Shown here piece by piece: positions 28,077 through 37,787 of a stretch of 64,000 nucleotides of DNA; the first letter of the stretch is position 1, and each line of letters begins with the position of its first letter. The position numbers and the translations under genes are program-made. The DNA is from Mitsuokella multacida DSM 20544. Its GTDB lineage: Bacteria; Bacillota; Negativicutes; Selenomonadales; Selenomonadaceae. The notes beneath the pieces were generated by a model. The model did not search any database and had not been told where the DNA came from. It saw only the letters and a program-made list of their open reading frames with translations. Location of the stretch: assembly GCF_000155955.1 (NCBI RefSeq), contig NZ_GG697141.2, forward strand, positions 328,114-392,113. The letters are read 5' to 3'.

Positions 28077-28487
28077 ATGATACCAGGTGAATTCTTCTTG
28101 AAGGAAGGGGACATCGTACTCAATGTCGGGCGGACGGTCCGGAAACTTGTCGTCACGAATCTCGGCGACCGTCCCGTTCAGGTCGGCGCACATTATCACT
28201 TCTTTGAGGTGAACCGTTGCTTGAGCTTTGCGCGCGGGGAGGCATTCGGCATGCGCCTCGATATCCCGTCCGGCACATCCGTGCGCTTTGAGCCGGGCGA
28301 GCAGAAGACTGTTGCGCTCGTCTCGCTGCGCGGTAGGAATCGCTGCTTCGGCTTCAATGGCCTGACAATGGGGCCGGCTGGTGACTTTGAGCGCGAGGAA
28401 GCCTTGCGCCATGCGAAAGAACGCGGCTTTGCCGGAGCAGCCGATGTGGAGACGGAGAATCGAAAAAAGAAGGAGGGCGATGTCTGA
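28077..28487 (+). CDS. ureB: Urease beta subunit
   Basis: The 136-residue structural subunit has the hallmark [11 protein letters not shown] segment and [16 protein letters not shown]. The C-terminal tail after LTMGPAGDF is somewhat extended and highly charged (HAKERGF...[10 protein letters not shown]). The start is the ATG at 28077 (GAAAGAAGGTCAGTGC upstream). Its stop codon shares a base with the ureC start, giving tight coupling. Confidence 0.95.
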   Translation: MIPGEFFLKEGDIVLNVGRTVRKLVVTNLGDRPVQVGAHYHFFEVNRCLSFARGEAFGMRLDIPSGTSVRFEPGEQKTVALVSLRGRNRCFGFNGLTMGPAGDFEREEALRHAKERGFAGAADVETENRKKKEGDV

Positions 28488-30208
28488 TGAGTTACACGAT
28501 CAGCCGGGAAAAGTACGCGGCGATGTATGGCCCGACGACAGGCGACAAGGTGCGACTGGCGGATACTGACCTCGTGCTCGAGATCGAGAAGGATTATACG
28601 AGCTACGGCGATGAAGCAAAGTTTGGTGGAGGCAAGACGCTGCGTGACGGCATGGGACAGGCCTCGGAGATCACGAGCGTTGGTGGTGCACTGGACCTCG
28701 TCCTGACGAATGCCATCGTCATGGACCCTGTGCAGGGGATTGTCAAGGCGGATATCGGCATCAAGGACGGCCGCATTGTCGGCCTTGGCAAGGCGGGCAA
28801 TCCCGATATCATGGAAGGCGTGACGCCGGGACTGACAGTCGGTGCATCGACGGAAGCACTGGCCGCTGAGGGACTCATCGTGACGCCAGGCGGACTCGAT
28901 ACCCACATCCATTTCATCAGTCCGCAGCAGATCGAGACGGCGCTTTACAGCGGCATCACGACGATGATCGGTGGCGGCACGGGGCCAGCTGACGGCACGA
29001 ATGCTACGACCTGCACGCCAGGGCCTTGGAATCTCCGAGAGATGTTGCGGGCAGCTGATGCGTATCCGATGAACCTCGGCTTTCTCGGCAAGGGCAACTG
29101 CTCAAGTCTGCCACCGCTTGCTGAGCAGATTGAGGCAGGCGCGATGGGCCTCAAGATCCACGAGGACTGGGGCGCGACGCCAGCCGTCATCGATGCCTGC
29201 CTGCGCGTATCGGATGCCTATGATGTCCAGACGGCCATCCATACGGACACGCTCAATGAGGCAGGCTGTGTCGAGGACACGCTCGATGCCATCGGCGGTC
29301 GGACCATCCACACGTATCACACGGAGGGGGCCGGCGGCGGCCATGCTCCGGACATCATACGGGCGGCAGGCTTTGAGAACATCCTGCCATCGTCGACAAA
29401 TCCGACGATGCCTTTTACCAAGAACACACTCGATGAACATCTTGATATGCTCATGGTATGCCATCACCTCGACAGCCGCATCCCCGAGGACGTGGCCTTT
29501 GCCGATTCGCGCATCCGTCCTGAGACGATTGCCGCGGAAGACGTCCTGCATGACATGGGCATCTTCTCGATGATGAGCTCCGATTCGCAGGCCATGGGCC
29601 GCGTCGGTGAAGTCATCGTGCGCACGTGGCAGACGGCGGATAAGATGAAGAAGGAGCGCGGCCGCCTTTCGGAGGAATTGGGCGAGAACGATAATTTCCG
29701 CATCCTCCGCTATCTTTCGAAATATACCATCAACCCGGCCATCACGCACGGCCTCTCGGCAGAAGTCGGCTCCATTGAAAAGGGCAAGCTGGCCGATCTC
29801 GTGCTTTGGAATCCTGCTTTCTTCGGCGTGCGCCCAGAGCTCATCATCAAGGGTGGCTTCATCATCGCTTCGAAGATGGGGGACCCGAATGCCTCCATCC
29901 CGACGCCAGAGCCCGTCTTTTACCGCCCAATGTTCGGTGCGGCAGCTGGTGCGCGTCATGATACCTGCATCACCTTTGTATCAAAGGCGGCTTATGACGC
30001 CAATATCAAGGAAAGACTGGGCCTCATGAAGCAGGTACGTCCTGTCTCGCATTGCCGTGACATCACGAAGAAGGACATGCATTTCAACGACAAGACGCCA
30101 TCCATCACCGTCAATCCAGAGACATATGAAGTCCGCGTCGATGGCGCGAAGATCACGAGCAAGCCAGCAGAGCAGCTGCCACTGGCTCAGCTCTATCATC
30201 TGTTCTGA
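28487..30208 (+). CDS. ureC: Urease alpha (catalytic) subunit
   Basis: The 573-residue nickel metallohydrolase has all active-site residues. The nickel ligands are H140 and H142 (THIHF), the carbamylated bridging K223 (GLKIHEDWG), H252, H278 and D366 (SSDSQAMGR), and the catalytic flap histidine is H326 ([11 protein letters not shown]). The spacing equals that of Klebsiella urease with a constant offset of six. The length is normal and the C-terminus ends LAQLYHLF as usual. It should be active if matured by UreDEFG with nickel. Confidence 0.97.
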   Translation: MSYTISREKYAAMYGPTTGDKVRLADTDLVLEIEKDYTSYGDEAKFGGGKTLRDGMGQASEITSVGGALDLVLTNAIVMDPVQGIVKADIGIKDGRIVGLGKAGNPDIMEGVTPGLTVGASTEALAAEGLIVTPGGLDTHIHFISPQQIETALYSGITTMIGGGTGPADGTNATTCTPGPWNLREMLRAADAYPMNLGFLGKGNCSSLPPLAEQIEAGAMGLKIHEDWGATPAVIDACLRVSDAYDVQTAIHTDTLNEAGCVEDTLDAIGGRTIHTYHTEGAGGGHAPDIIRAAGFENILPSSTNPTMPFTKNTLDEHLDMLMVCHHLDSRIPEDVAFADSRIRPETIAAEDVLHDMGIFSMMSSDSQAMGRVGEVIVRTWQTADKMKKERGRLSEELGENDNFRILRYLSKYTINPAITHGLSAEVGSIEKGKLADLVLWNPAFFGVRPELIIKGGFIIASKMGDPNASIPTPEPVFYRPMFGAAAGARHDTCITFVSKAAYDANIKERLGLMKQVRPVSHCRDITKKDMHFNDKTPSITVNPETYEVRVDGAKITSKPAEQLPLAQLYHLF

Positions 30209-30245
30209 TTGCATTGCGAAAGTTAAAAGTAAAAGGAGAGATAGT

Positions 30246-30785
30246 ATGATTCTCACGCATGTATGTGGTACGCTGTCCGATGCGGCGTATGCTGGGAAAG
30301 CAGTCGATCCATTGCAGCTCGACTATGCGGATGCGCAGAAGCATCTGTTGCGCCGGACGACGCGCGGCGGGCGTGACATCGCCCTGCGTCTCTCACCAGA
30401 AGCGCAATTGCGCGGCCTGCACGATGGCGATGTCCTGCTCGAGGACGGGGACACGGTCGTAGCAGTCGAGATCCTGCCAGTGCTGTCGCTTTTGGCAAGG
30501 CCGGAGGGGAACGCAGCAATTGCCCGTTTCTGTTATGAAGTCGGCAACCGGCATGCACCGCTCTATGAAGTGGAAGGTCCCGCATCTGGCTGCCTGTATT
30601 TTGCTGTCTTATATGATGCAGCCATGGAAGACCTCTTCCATAAACTTCAGGTGCCCTATGAGAAAAAGGAGATCAAGCTCGAGGAACGATGCCGCCTGAA
30701 GCTCTTGTCCGGCACGCATCATCATGCCTCTTCGCATCGCAATGGTGGTGCCGCTTCTGCGAAGGGGGAGGGAAATCATGCCTGA
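30246..30785 (+). CDS. ureE: Urease accessory protein UreE (nickel metallochaperone)
   Basis: The 179-residue protein delivers nickel to the urease activation complex. The central metal-site region GNRHAPLYEVEG contains the conserved histidine of the dimer interface. The C-terminal tail has only a modest His cluster (THHHASSH) compared with the long His tail of Klebsiella UreE. The ATG at 30246 follows AAAAGGAGAGATAGT. An upstream out-of-frame overlap with ureC is a shadow. It overlaps ureF by eight bases. Confidence 0.9.
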   Translation: MILTHVCGTLSDAAYAGKAVDPLQLDYADAQKHLLRRTTRGGRDIALRLSPEAQLRGLHDGDVLLEDGDTVVAVEILPVLSLLARPEGNAAIARFCYEVGNRHAPLYEVEGPASGCLYFAVLYDAAMEDLFHKLQVPYEKKEIKLEERCRLKLLSGTHHHASSHRNGGAASAKGEGNHA

Positions 30786-31488
30786 GTCCCGCGCGCTCGC
30801 AGAGGAAGAAGCGCTCTTCCTACTGCTCGAACTCAATGATGCACTGTTCCCCATCGGGGCATATGCACACTCGTATGGGCTCGAGACGTATGTGCAGCAA
30901 GGGCTCGTGCACGATGCAGCAACAGCAGGAAAATGGCTGCAGGCGTATTTCTCGGGCAGCTTCCTCTACGGAGAACTGTTGTCAGCTCGCCTGGCCTATG
31001 AAGCTTTCCCTAAACCGGATGGTATTGAAAGGCTGCAGACTCTTGAGGAAGAAGTCTGCGCGGCGCGCGTGCCGCGCGAACCGCGCGAGGCTCTGCAGAA
31101 GCTAGGACGGCGCCTTGCCAAGAATGCCATGAAGATTGGTCTGCCGTTTGACTCGCGCTTTGGCGATTATGTGAAGGCTGCTGAGCAGTCGTCCTCCCAT
31201 CCCGTCTGCTATGGCGCGCTCGCGGCAGTATTGGGCCTGCCAGAGCGCGCGGCTCTGCAGCACTATCTCTACGCACAGCTCTCAGCCCTGACGAATACCT
31301 GTGTCAAACTCATCCCGCTGTCACAGACGGATGGCGCGCGCCTTGTGGCATCGTTTCGCAAACGTTATAGTACGTATATTGACATGGCCCTGGCGGCCGA
31401 TGCGGATGACCTCTGCCTTTCCTCACCGGGCCTTGACATCCGAGCCATGCAGCATGAAGTCCTCTATTCCCGACTCTATATGTCCTGA
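30778..31488 (+). CDS. ureF: Urease accessory protein UreF
   Basis: The 236-residue all-helical protein acts with UreD and UreG in loading nickel into apo-urease. The conserved opening [23 protein letters not shown] (core: [16 protein letters not shown]) and the C-terminal segment [22 protein letters not shown] are clear. The start is the ATG at 30778 with GGGGGAGGGAAATC upstream, overlapping the end of ureE. The frame remains open upstream but inside ureE. Confidence 0.92.
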   Translation: MPESRALAEEEALFLLLELNDALFPIGAYAHSYGLETYVQQGLVHDAATAGKWLQAYFSGSFLYGELLSARLAYEAFPKPDGIERLQTLEEEVCAARVPREPREALQKLGRRLAKNAMKIGLPFDSRFGDYVKAAEQSSSHPVCYGALAAVLGLPERAALQHYLYAQLSALTNTCVKLIPLSQTDGARLVASFRKRYSTYIDMALAADADDLCLSSPGLDIRAMQHEVLYSRLYMS

Positions 31489-31538
31489 ATCCTACTAGAG
31501 TATTAAGATATGAGCAAGCAAGAGAAAGAAGGTTCCCT

Positions 31539-32186
31539 ATGTCCTATGTGAAAATCGGCGTGGCCGGTCCGGTCGGCTCCGGTAAGACTGCTCTCATTGA
31601 GGCACTGACCCGCGCGCTCTGCCCGCATTACAGCATCTGTGTCGTGACAAATGATATCTACACGAAAGAGGATGCTGAATTCCTCGTTAAGCACTCGGCG
31701 ATGCCGAAGGAACGCATCCTTGGAGTCGAAACGGGTGGATGCCCGCATACGGCCATCCGGGAAGATGCGTCCATGAACCTTGAAGCGGTAGAAGAGCTAA
31801 CCGAACGCTTTCCTGATACACAGATTGTCTTTATCGAGAGCGGCGGCGACAACCTCTCAGCGACCTTCAGCCCGGAACTGGCCGATGCCACAATCTTTGT
31901 CATCGATGTATCGGAAGGCGACAAGATTCCGCGCAAGGGCGGCCCTGGCATCACGCGTTCCGACCTGCTCGTCATCAACAAGAAGGATTTAGCCCCCTAT
32001 GTCGGTGCTGACCTCAGCATCATGGAGCGCGACTCTAAGAAGATGCGCGGATCGCGGCCATTTCTGTTCACGAATCTGATGAAGAAAGAGGGCGTGCCTG
32101 AGATCATTGCCTGGATTCGCCACAATGTCCTGCTGGAAGACGCTCATGGTGTTCATGAGGTTCATGATGGGAATGGTGAAGGATGA
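31539..32186 (+). CDS. ureG: Urease accessory GTPase UreG
   Basis: The 215-residue SIMIBI-class GTPase provides energy and nickel transfer for urease maturation. The P-loop is GPVGSGKT (10-17), the invariant nickel-binding motif is C68-P69-H70 (GGCPHTAI), and ESGGDNL plus NKKDLAP (guanine specificity) follow. AGAAAGAAGG precedes the ATG. Its stop overlaps ureD (ATGA). Confidence 0.96.
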   Translation: MSYVKIGVAGPVGSGKTALIEALTRALCPHYSICVVTNDIYTKEDAEFLVKHSAMPKERILGVETGGCPHTAIREDASMNLEAVEELTERFPDTQIVFIESGGDNLSATFSPELADATIFVIDVSEGDKIPRKGGPGITRSDLLVINKKDLAPYVGADLSIMERDSKKMRGSRPFLFTNLMKKEGVPEIIAWIRHNVLLEDAHGVHEVHDGNGEG

Positions 32187-32974
32187 TGCAAGCAAATCCC
32201 TTTGGGCGGACGTCGGAGCTGTCCTTGGTGCTTGCGCCGGGCAAGATGCGTCATCTGTCCTTCACTGCTCCTTTTAAAGTCCTGCATCCTTTTCATCAAG
32301 ATGGATTCCTGCAGATCATGGTCGTCAAGGTATCGGCTGGCCTTATGGCAGGCGATAGGCAGTCCATTGCAATCACCTTGGAGCCTGGCGCGAAAGCCGA
32401 GTTCCTATCGCAGTCTTACGAGAAAATCCATCAGATGGCGGAGGGTGAGGCCATCCGTGAGGGTGTGGTCACGGTGGGCCGTGATGCCACGCTGTTCTAT
32501 GCGCCGCTGCCGGTCCTGCCTTTTGCCGATTCGGCTTTTCGCAGTGCGTTCACCATCGAACTGGCCGATGAGACGAGTCGTTTGTTCTATTCCGATATCC
32601 TGGCCTGTGGCCGTGCTGCCCGCGGCGAGCGATTCGCCTATCGACTCTACCGTTCCCGTGTGCGCATCAAATCGGGCGGCAATCTCATCTATGCCGACAA
32701 TTTCCGCTTTGCTCCGCAGGAAGACGATGTGGACTGTGAGGGCTTCACCCAATACGAAGGCTATACTCACCTTGGCAATTATCTCCTCTGCCATTTCCCG
32801 GTGAGCGAAGAGGCGTTACGCGATTATCTGCATGCAACGGTTGCAGAACACGATTGCCAAGCTGGCTTGACCTGTTTCGGGGAGGGGAATCTTTGCGTAA
32901 AGATATTGGCAAACGGCAGCGAGCTTCTGCTCACCGTGCAAGAGGCGCTCAAGGACTTCCTGCGTCATCTGTGA
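32183..32974 (+). CDS. ureD: Urease accessory protein UreD (UreH)
   Basis: The 263-residue scaffold protein binds the apo-urease and forms the UreD-UreF-UreG activation complex. Recognisable segments are [28 protein letters not shown] and [17 protein letters not shown]. Placement as the last gene (order ABCEFGD) is that of Gram-positive clusters such as Bacillus TB-90 and Streptococcus salivarius, unlike the enteric DABCEFG order. It is coupled to ureG by overlap, and a strong terminator follows. Confidence 0.92.
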   Translation: MMQANPFGRTSELSLVLAPGKMRHLSFTAPFKVLHPFHQDGFLQIMVVKVSAGLMAGDRQSIAITLEPGAKAEFLSQSYEKIHQMAEGEAIREGVVTVGRDATLFYAPLPVLPFADSAFRSAFTIELADETSRLFYSDILACGRAARGERFAYRLYRSRVRIKSGGNLIYADNFRFAPQEDDVDCEGFTQYEGYTHLGNYLLCHFPVSEEALRDYLHATVAEHDCQAGLTCFGEGNLCVKILANGSELLLTVQEALKDFLRHL

Positions 32975-33030
32975 TGAATCGAAACAAGAAAATACGGCAT
33001 CTTCTTCATGGCTCCTCAATTCCTCATGGA

Positions 33031-33080
33031 AAACGGAGCGCAAGATTCGTGCATCGGCGCGAATCTTGCGCTCCGTTTTT
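33031..33080 (+). terminator. Strong terminator ending the urt-ure operon
   Basis: AAACGGAGCGCAAGATTCG (33031-33049) and its complement (33060-33078) form a 19-bp perfect stem ending in T5. Confidence 0.95.
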
Positions 33081-33087
33081 GCATAGT

Positions 33088-33120
33088 TCTTGTATGTTCA
33101 TACAAGATTGGCATGAACAT
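33088..33120. promoter_or_regulatory. LysR-type T-N11-A box overlapping a second palindrome
   Basis: ATGTTCAT (33094-33101) and ATGAACAT (33113-33120) are inverted repeats whose inner T and A are exactly 11 bases apart, the classical LysR-regulator box. It overlaps TCTTGTATG-TT-CATACAAGA (33088-33107), a perfect 9-bp-arm palindrome. A LysR gene lies second in the downstream operon. Confidence 0.65.
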
Positions 33121-33223
33121 ACTGAGATAAAGTATTAGACGTATGAACTGAAGCAAAGTAGAATACAAGATATCCGAGTGATCTGAGTAGTGATCTGTAT
33201 AAGGAAATTGAGGAGAGTGCCAT

Positions 33224-34141
33224 ATGATACCCAATGTATATCTTCACGATCATATCTGTGATTCGGCTGTGGCGCGGCTGCGCCGCCATGTCAATCTCGT
33301 CGACAATTTTGACCATCCGGAAGAGCTCGATGCCATCATCGTGCGACAGCAGTACTGTCCGCGCGAAGTCATCAGCCGGGCAAAGCGCTGCCGGCTCATC
33401 CAGATGCACGGCGTGGGGCTGGACCGCATCGATGTTGAGGCGGCGAAGGAGTACGGGATCTCGGTCAAGCGCACGAAGGGCGGCAATGCGCAGTCGGTCG
33501 CTGAACTGGCCATCGGCTTCATGCTCGCGATGGCGCGCAAGATGAAGTTCCTCGACCGCGGCCTGCAGGCGGGAAAATTCCAGACGTTTGGGCTGCCTGA
33601 GACGGTCGGCCTTGAGCTCTCGGGCAAGAAACTCGGCCTGGTCGGCGGCGGTCAGATTGCCCAACTCGTCGCGGATATCGCACGGGCGGCATTCCACTGC
33701 AAGCTCTTCGTCTATGACCCGTTCCTCTCGGCAGAAGCCTGCAAGAAGCTGGGTTTCCAGAAGGTCGAGACGGTCGAGGCGCTGGTCGCCGCGGTGGACT
33801 TTGTCAGCATCCACGTTCCTCTGACGGAGAGCACGAAGCACATGTTCAATGCGGCAGTCTTTGCCAAGGCCAATCCAGACTTGATCCTCGTCAACACATC
33901 CCGCGGTGGTGTCGTCGATGAAGAGGCGCTCTATCAGGCGCTGACCACGGGGCAGATCCTTGCGGCGGGCATGGATGTGTTCGAGCAGCAGCCGCCGCGC
34001 CCAGATCATCCACTATTGTCGCTGGACAATTTTATTGGTACACTGCATGTAGGCGGCAGCACGCGGGAGGCGTTGGAGCGCAATGGCAACACCGTTGTCG
34101 ACAATGTCTTCGCGGCACTGCATATCAAGGAAGAAGAGTAA
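33224..34141 (+). CDS. D-isomer-specific 2-hydroxyacid dehydrogenase
   Basis: The 305-residue NAD-dependent dehydrogenase is of the phosphoglycerate dehydrogenase type. The dinucleotide loop reads GLVGGGQIA. The catalytic Arg is in NTSRGGVVDEEAL, the Glu in DVFEQQPPRPDHPL and the His in GTLHVGGST. The substrate (a 2-hydroxy or 2-keto acid) is unknown. AGGAGAGTGCCAT precedes the ATG. It opens a cluster with a LysR regulator, a DUF6282 protein and a transporter, so it is more likely catabolic than serine-biosynthetic. Confidence 0.88.
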   Translation: MIPNVYLHDHICDSAVARLRRHVNLVDNFDHPEELDAIIVRQQYCPREVISRAKRCRLIQMHGVGLDRIDVEAAKEYGISVKRTKGGNAQSVAELAIGFMLAMARKMKFLDRGLQAGKFQTFGLPETVGLELSGKKLGLVGGGQIAQLVADIARAAFHCKLFVYDPFLSAEACKKLGFQKVETVEALVAAVDFVSIHVPLTESTKHMFNAAVFAKANPDLILVNTSRGGVVDEEALYQALTTGQILAAGMDVFEQQPPRPDHPLLSLDNFIGTLHVGGSTREALERNGNTVVDNVFAALHIKEEE

Positions 34142-34167
34142 CGGAACATTTACACGGAGAAGACGGT

Positions 34168-35046
34168 ATGGATATCAAGGTATTGCGGAATTTCCTGAAG
34201 ATTGCAGAGTATGAGAACATCACCAGGGCAGCGGCTGAGCTCCACATAGCGCAGCCACATCTGACGCGGCAACTCCATGCATTAGAGCAGGAGCTCGGCG
34301 TGACACTTTTCGTCCGCGAGAAAAAGCGGCTGCACATCACGGATGAAGGGCGGTTCCTGCGCCAACAGGCTCTGCACATCGCGGATTTGGCGGATAAGAC
34401 GGCCACCCAGCTGCTCGATATGAAGTCGGGGCTTTCGGGGACGTTGTACCTCGGTGCCATCGAGACGGTCGGCATGATCTACCTGCCCACCTGGATTGAG
34501 GGATTCCGGGCACAGTATCCCGACGTGAAATACAATATGTGGTCGGGTAACTCCACCGATGTCATGGAGCGGCTCGCGAAACATCTCGTCGATATCGCGC
34601 TGATCCGCGAGCCATACGACGCCAATCTCTACGAAGCCATCCATCTGCTGGATGAGCAATGGATGGTGCTCATGCATCCCTCACATCGACTGGCTGTCCA
34701 GGCAAAGCACTTCGTTACCTGGGAAGAGCTCAGCCAGGAAGAGCTCATGGTGCCGACACAGCGCATCGAGGAGATCTCCGGCTGGTTTGCAGAAAAGGAA
34801 CTTCCATGCCGCATTACCTGCGCCTTCTCGCCGCTGGCCAATGCCGTAGCCATGGTCGAGCACAATCTCGGTGTCGCCATCCTGCCGGACTCAGCCTGCC
34901 ATGCATTGCATGGCCGCAATCTCAAAGCAATCCCCATCGAAGACAGTCCCACATCCGGCGTCGCCGTTCTCTGGCATCGCCAGACGGAATTGACGGGCGT
35001 GACCGAACGCTTCATTGCGTATCTTCGCGAGAGAATGCATTCATGA
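34168..35046 (+). CDS. LysR-family transcriptional regulator
   Basis: The 292-residue regulator has an N-terminal winged helix-turn-helix (MDIKVLRNFLKIAEYENITRAAAELHIAQP region; core AAAELHIAQPHLTRQL) and a periplasmic-binding-like effector domain from about residue 90 (GTLYLGAIETVGMIYLP). It probably controls the cluster it sits in through the T-N11-A box at 33094-33120. It is co-directional with the dehydrogenase (26-base gap), so it would be autoregulated; most LysR genes are divergent, making this a less usual layout. Confidence 0.9.
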   Translation: MDIKVLRNFLKIAEYENITRAAAELHIAQPHLTRQLHALEQELGVTLFVREKKRLHITDEGRFLRQQALHIADLADKTATQLLDMKSGLSGTLYLGAIETVGMIYLPTWIEGFRAQYPDVKYNMWSGNSTDVMERLAKHLVDIALIREPYDANLYEAIHLLDEQWMVLMHPSHRLAVQAKHFVTWEELSQEELMVPTQRIEEISGWFAEKELPCRITCAFSPLANAVAMVEHNLGVAILPDSACHALHGRNLKAIPIEDSPTSGVAVLWHRQTELTGVTERFIAYLRERMHS

Positions 35047-35078
35047 TTTGAGAAAAGAGAGCAGAACGGGAAGGAACG

Positions 35079-35984
35079 ATGTTGCTCATGGATACGAAAA
35101 ATTGTTTGGATGTGTCGAAAGAATGGCTGGCGGGTGCCATCGACATGCATGTGCATGCGGCACCAGACTGTGCCTCACGGAAGTATACCGATGCAGAACT
35201 GGCACGTCAATACCATCAGGCTGGTATGGGCGGCTTTGTGAGCAAGTGTCATCACGTGGATACGAGCGGCCGGGCGGCTGTCATAAGAGAGCTCATGCCG
35301 CCGCAGGAAGCTGGGATCGTTTACGGCAGTGTGGTGCTCAATCACAGCGTCGGTGGATTGAATCCGTCTGCGGTGATGACCTGCGGCCGGATGGGCGGGA
35401 AGGTGGTCTGGTTCCCAACCGTTGATGCGACTAATGATGCCATCTACAAGAGGAAGCATCGGAATCCTGCGCTCGGGCAGTACAATGAACAGCCTTCTGA
35501 CCAGAAAAAAATCACGATCCTTGCAGAGGATGGCAGCTTGCGGCCGGAGGTCTATCCGGTGCTGGAGGCCATCCGACAGCAGGACCTTGTCCTAGCGACA
35601 GGTCATCTTGCCCCGCAGGAAAGCCTGGTCCTGATCAGCGAGGCGGCTGCCATGGGCATCCAGAAATTGCTGGTGACGCATGTCTCGCTGCCTATCACGA
35701 AAGCGGATGCCGGATTGCAGCAGGATTTCCTTGACGCTGGAGCATGGCTCGAGCACTGCTTCTATACGCCGTATTATCAGCTCGCCTCCTGGGACGAGAT
35801 TCTTGCGAGTATTCATCTGGCAGGATCGGAGCACATCATTCTCTCGACGGATTTCGGCCAATGCCAGAGTCCTGACCCCGCTGAAGGACTGCGGCAATTT
35901 GCACAGGAACTCCATCGGCGCGGCATCTCTGGTCAGGAAATCCGTCAGATGATGGTTGAGAATCCAAGGGGGCTGCTTGCATGA
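35079..35984 (+). CDS. DUF6282 family protein, amidohydrolase-like
   Basis: The 301-residue protein resembles metal-dependent (TIM-barrel) hydrolases of the DUF6282 type. Possible metal ligands are the HVHAAPD motif near residue 27, H59 and H60 (KCHH), GHLAP, VTHVSLP and STDFGQ. These resemble the H-x-H...H...H...D layout of the amidohydrolase superfamily. The reaction is unknown. The ATG at 35079 (GGAAGGAACG) and the one nine bases later are both possible. It overlaps the next gene (ATGATG). Confidence 0.75.
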   Translation: MLLMDTKNCLDVSKEWLAGAIDMHVHAAPDCASRKYTDAELARQYHQAGMGGFVSKCHHVDTSGRAAVIRELMPPQEAGIVYGSVVLNHSVGGLNPSAVMTCGRMGGKVVWFPTVDATNDAIYKRKHRNPALGQYNEQPSDQKKITILAEDGSLRPEVYPVLEAIRQQDLVLATGHLAPQESLVLISEAAAMGIQKLLVTHVSLPITKADAGLQQDFLDAGAWLEHCFYTPYYQLASWDEILASIHLAGSEHIILSTDFGQCQSPDPAEGLRQFAQELHRRGISGQEIRQMMVENPRGLLA

Positions 35985-36931
35985 TGCGTATGATACAGAT
36001 GAAACCACTGCTCTACATGCTGGCAGCAGCATGCCTGTTCAGTTTCACAGAAATCACTCTAAAAATCCTGAATGGGTCGCTGAACTGCCTGGATGTGAAC
36101 TTCAGCCGCTATATCCTGTCCGGCATCATCCTGTTGCCGCTGGCGCTCCTCGACTTGCGCAAGCGGCAGGTACGCTTGAACCGGACGCATTTCCTCTGGT
36201 TCCAGCTGCTCGGCTTCATCGGCATTGCCTTGGTGGGCCCCGCCTATCAGCTGGCCTCATGGCTGCTGCAGGCAAATGTCACGAGCATCCTGTTCTCCCT
36301 GAATCCCATGTTCATCGCAATCATGGCCATGGTGGTCTTAGGTGAGCCGCTTTCACATCATCAGTGGGCAGCTTTGCTCTTTGACATCGGCGCGGTATTT
36401 GTACTGGTGAATCCGATGCAGATGACGATGGACCCCATCGGCTTGCTGCTGCTGTTCTTCACTATTTTCTGTTACAGCTTTTACGCTGTCATCGGCAAGA
36501 AGATGATCGACGAACTGGGCAGCGCCATGGCGACGGCGGGGAGTTTCCTGGCCGGCGGAGTGCAGCTCTTTTTGCTGGCTTGCTGCACGCATATTCCCTT
36601 CGTCGCAGAATGGCTTGTGCAGGTCGGGCTGTCTGACTTTGCCGAAGTCAGTCTTTTTGGCGGCTATACCGTCGAGAATATCGGCTGGGTCCTGCTGCTG
36701 GTCTTCGGCGTCACGCTGGGCGGCTATATTTTCTGGTTCAAGGCCATGGAAACCGGATCGACCTTCATCGGCAGTCTGACGTATTTCATCAAGCCGGCCC
36801 TGAGCCCGTTCATGGCCCTGATTTTCCTCAATGAAGCGATTACCGGCCGCATTCTGCTCGGTGTATTCCTGCTGCTCATAGGCGCAGCAGTGAGCCTGAA
36901 CAAGGACAAGCCTCAGCCGGCTCTGGATTGA
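35981..36931 (+). CDS. EamA/DMT-superfamily metabolite transporter
   Basis: The 316-residue membrane protein has ten predicted transmembrane helices in two repeated EamA domains. The second repeat includes GYIFWFKAMETGSTFIGSLTYF and LNEAITGRILLGVFLLLIG. Members export or import amino acids, nucleosides and other small metabolites. Here it would move the substrate or product of the neighbouring enzymes, which is an inference. Its start overlaps the DUF6282 stop. Confidence 0.88.
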   Translation: MMRMIQMKPLLYMLAAACLFSFTEITLKILNGSLNCLDVNFSRYILSGIILLPLALLDLRKRQVRLNRTHFLWFQLLGFIGIALVGPAYQLASWLLQANVTSILFSLNPMFIAIMAMVVLGEPLSHHQWAALLFDIGAVFVLVNPMQMTMDPIGLLLLFFTIFCYSFYAVIGKKMIDELGSAMATAGSFLAGGVQLFLLACCTHIPFVAEWLVQVGLSDFAEVSLFGGYTVENIGWVLLLVFGVTLGGYIFWFKAMETGSTFIGSLTYFIKPALSPFMALIFLNEAITGRILLGVFLLLIGAAVSLNKDKPQPALD

Positions 36932-36959
36932 TGTTATCTTGGAACGAAGGAGAGAAATC

Positions 36960-37763
36960 ATGATTCGTATTGCCTGCGCGCAGCTGCACTTGACAAAAGA
37001 CATGGAGGAGAATTATCATAAGGCTCTACTGTACCTGCATAAAGCAAAGCTGGCAGGTGCTCAATTGGTCTGCTTTCCAGAAGGTCAGCTTAGCGAATAC
37101 ACTCCTCAATATGCGGGACTTCCTAAGGAAAATATCGCTATTGCACTGGACCATCCCTATATCAAGGGATTTTGCCATGCCTGTCGGAACGAAGGTATCA
37201 TCGGGGTGTTTTCGCTAACGCTGACTTGGGACGCGCAGATCTATTCTACGATGATGGTAATCGATGAAACGGGTTGCATCAAAGCAATTGCCAGGAAGAA
37301 TCACATCGTACGAGCACCGCATTTTTACGAACAAGATTATTTCACACCGGGAGATGATGGTTTTATCGTCGTGCCGACATCTGCTGGGAACATCGGCCTC
37401 ATTGTTTGCTTTGATCGACATTATCCCGAAAGCTTTCGGACACTGGCGCTCAAGGGGGCGGACGTGGCTATCACTGCTGTTGCCAATGAAACGACAGAGC
37501 CGCTAGAGATATTCCAATGGGAACTCCGCATCCCCGCATTCCAAAACAGTTTCTACACGGTCATGGTCAATCGCACCGGCCGCGAGGGTGTCATGGATTT
37601 TTGTGGTCAGAGCCTGGTTGCTGCACCGGATGGGACTTTGACAGCTTTAGCAGGCGTGGAAGAAGAACTCCTCCTAGCCAATATGGATTATGAAAAATCC
37701 AAGATTCTGCGCAATGAGAAACAATATCTTTCCCTGCGGAGGCGTGACATGTTCGAACTATGA
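36960..37763 (+). CDS. Carbon-nitrogen hydrolase (nitrilase superfamily)
   Basis: The 267-residue enzyme hydrolyses an amide or C-N bond. The catalytic triad is visible as Glu in CFPEGQLSEY, Lys in IARKNHIVRAPHFYEQ and Cys in GLIVCFDRHYPES. The layout is close to carbamoylputrescine/N-carbamoyl-type amidohydrolases, but the substrate is open. The ATG at 36960 has GAAGGAGAGAAATC upstream; a TTG in frame upstream is less likely. Codon use looks slightly more AT-rich than in neighbours. It may release ammonia, which fits its place after the urease block. Confidence 0.87.
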   Translation: MIRIACAQLHLTKDMEENYHKALLYLHKAKLAGAQLVCFPEGQLSEYTPQYAGLPKENIAIALDHPYIKGFCHACRNEGIIGVFSLTLTWDAQIYSTMMVIDETGCIKAIARKNHIVRAPHFYEQDYFTPGDDGFIVVPTSAGNIGLIVCFDRHYPESFRTLALKGADVAITAVANETTEPLEIFQWELRIPAFQNSFYTVMVNRTGREGVMDFCGQSLVAAPDGTLTALAGVEEELLLANMDYEKSKILRNEKQYLSLRRRDMFEL

Positions 37764-37787
37764 TGGCAATGACGCGAGATGAGATGA

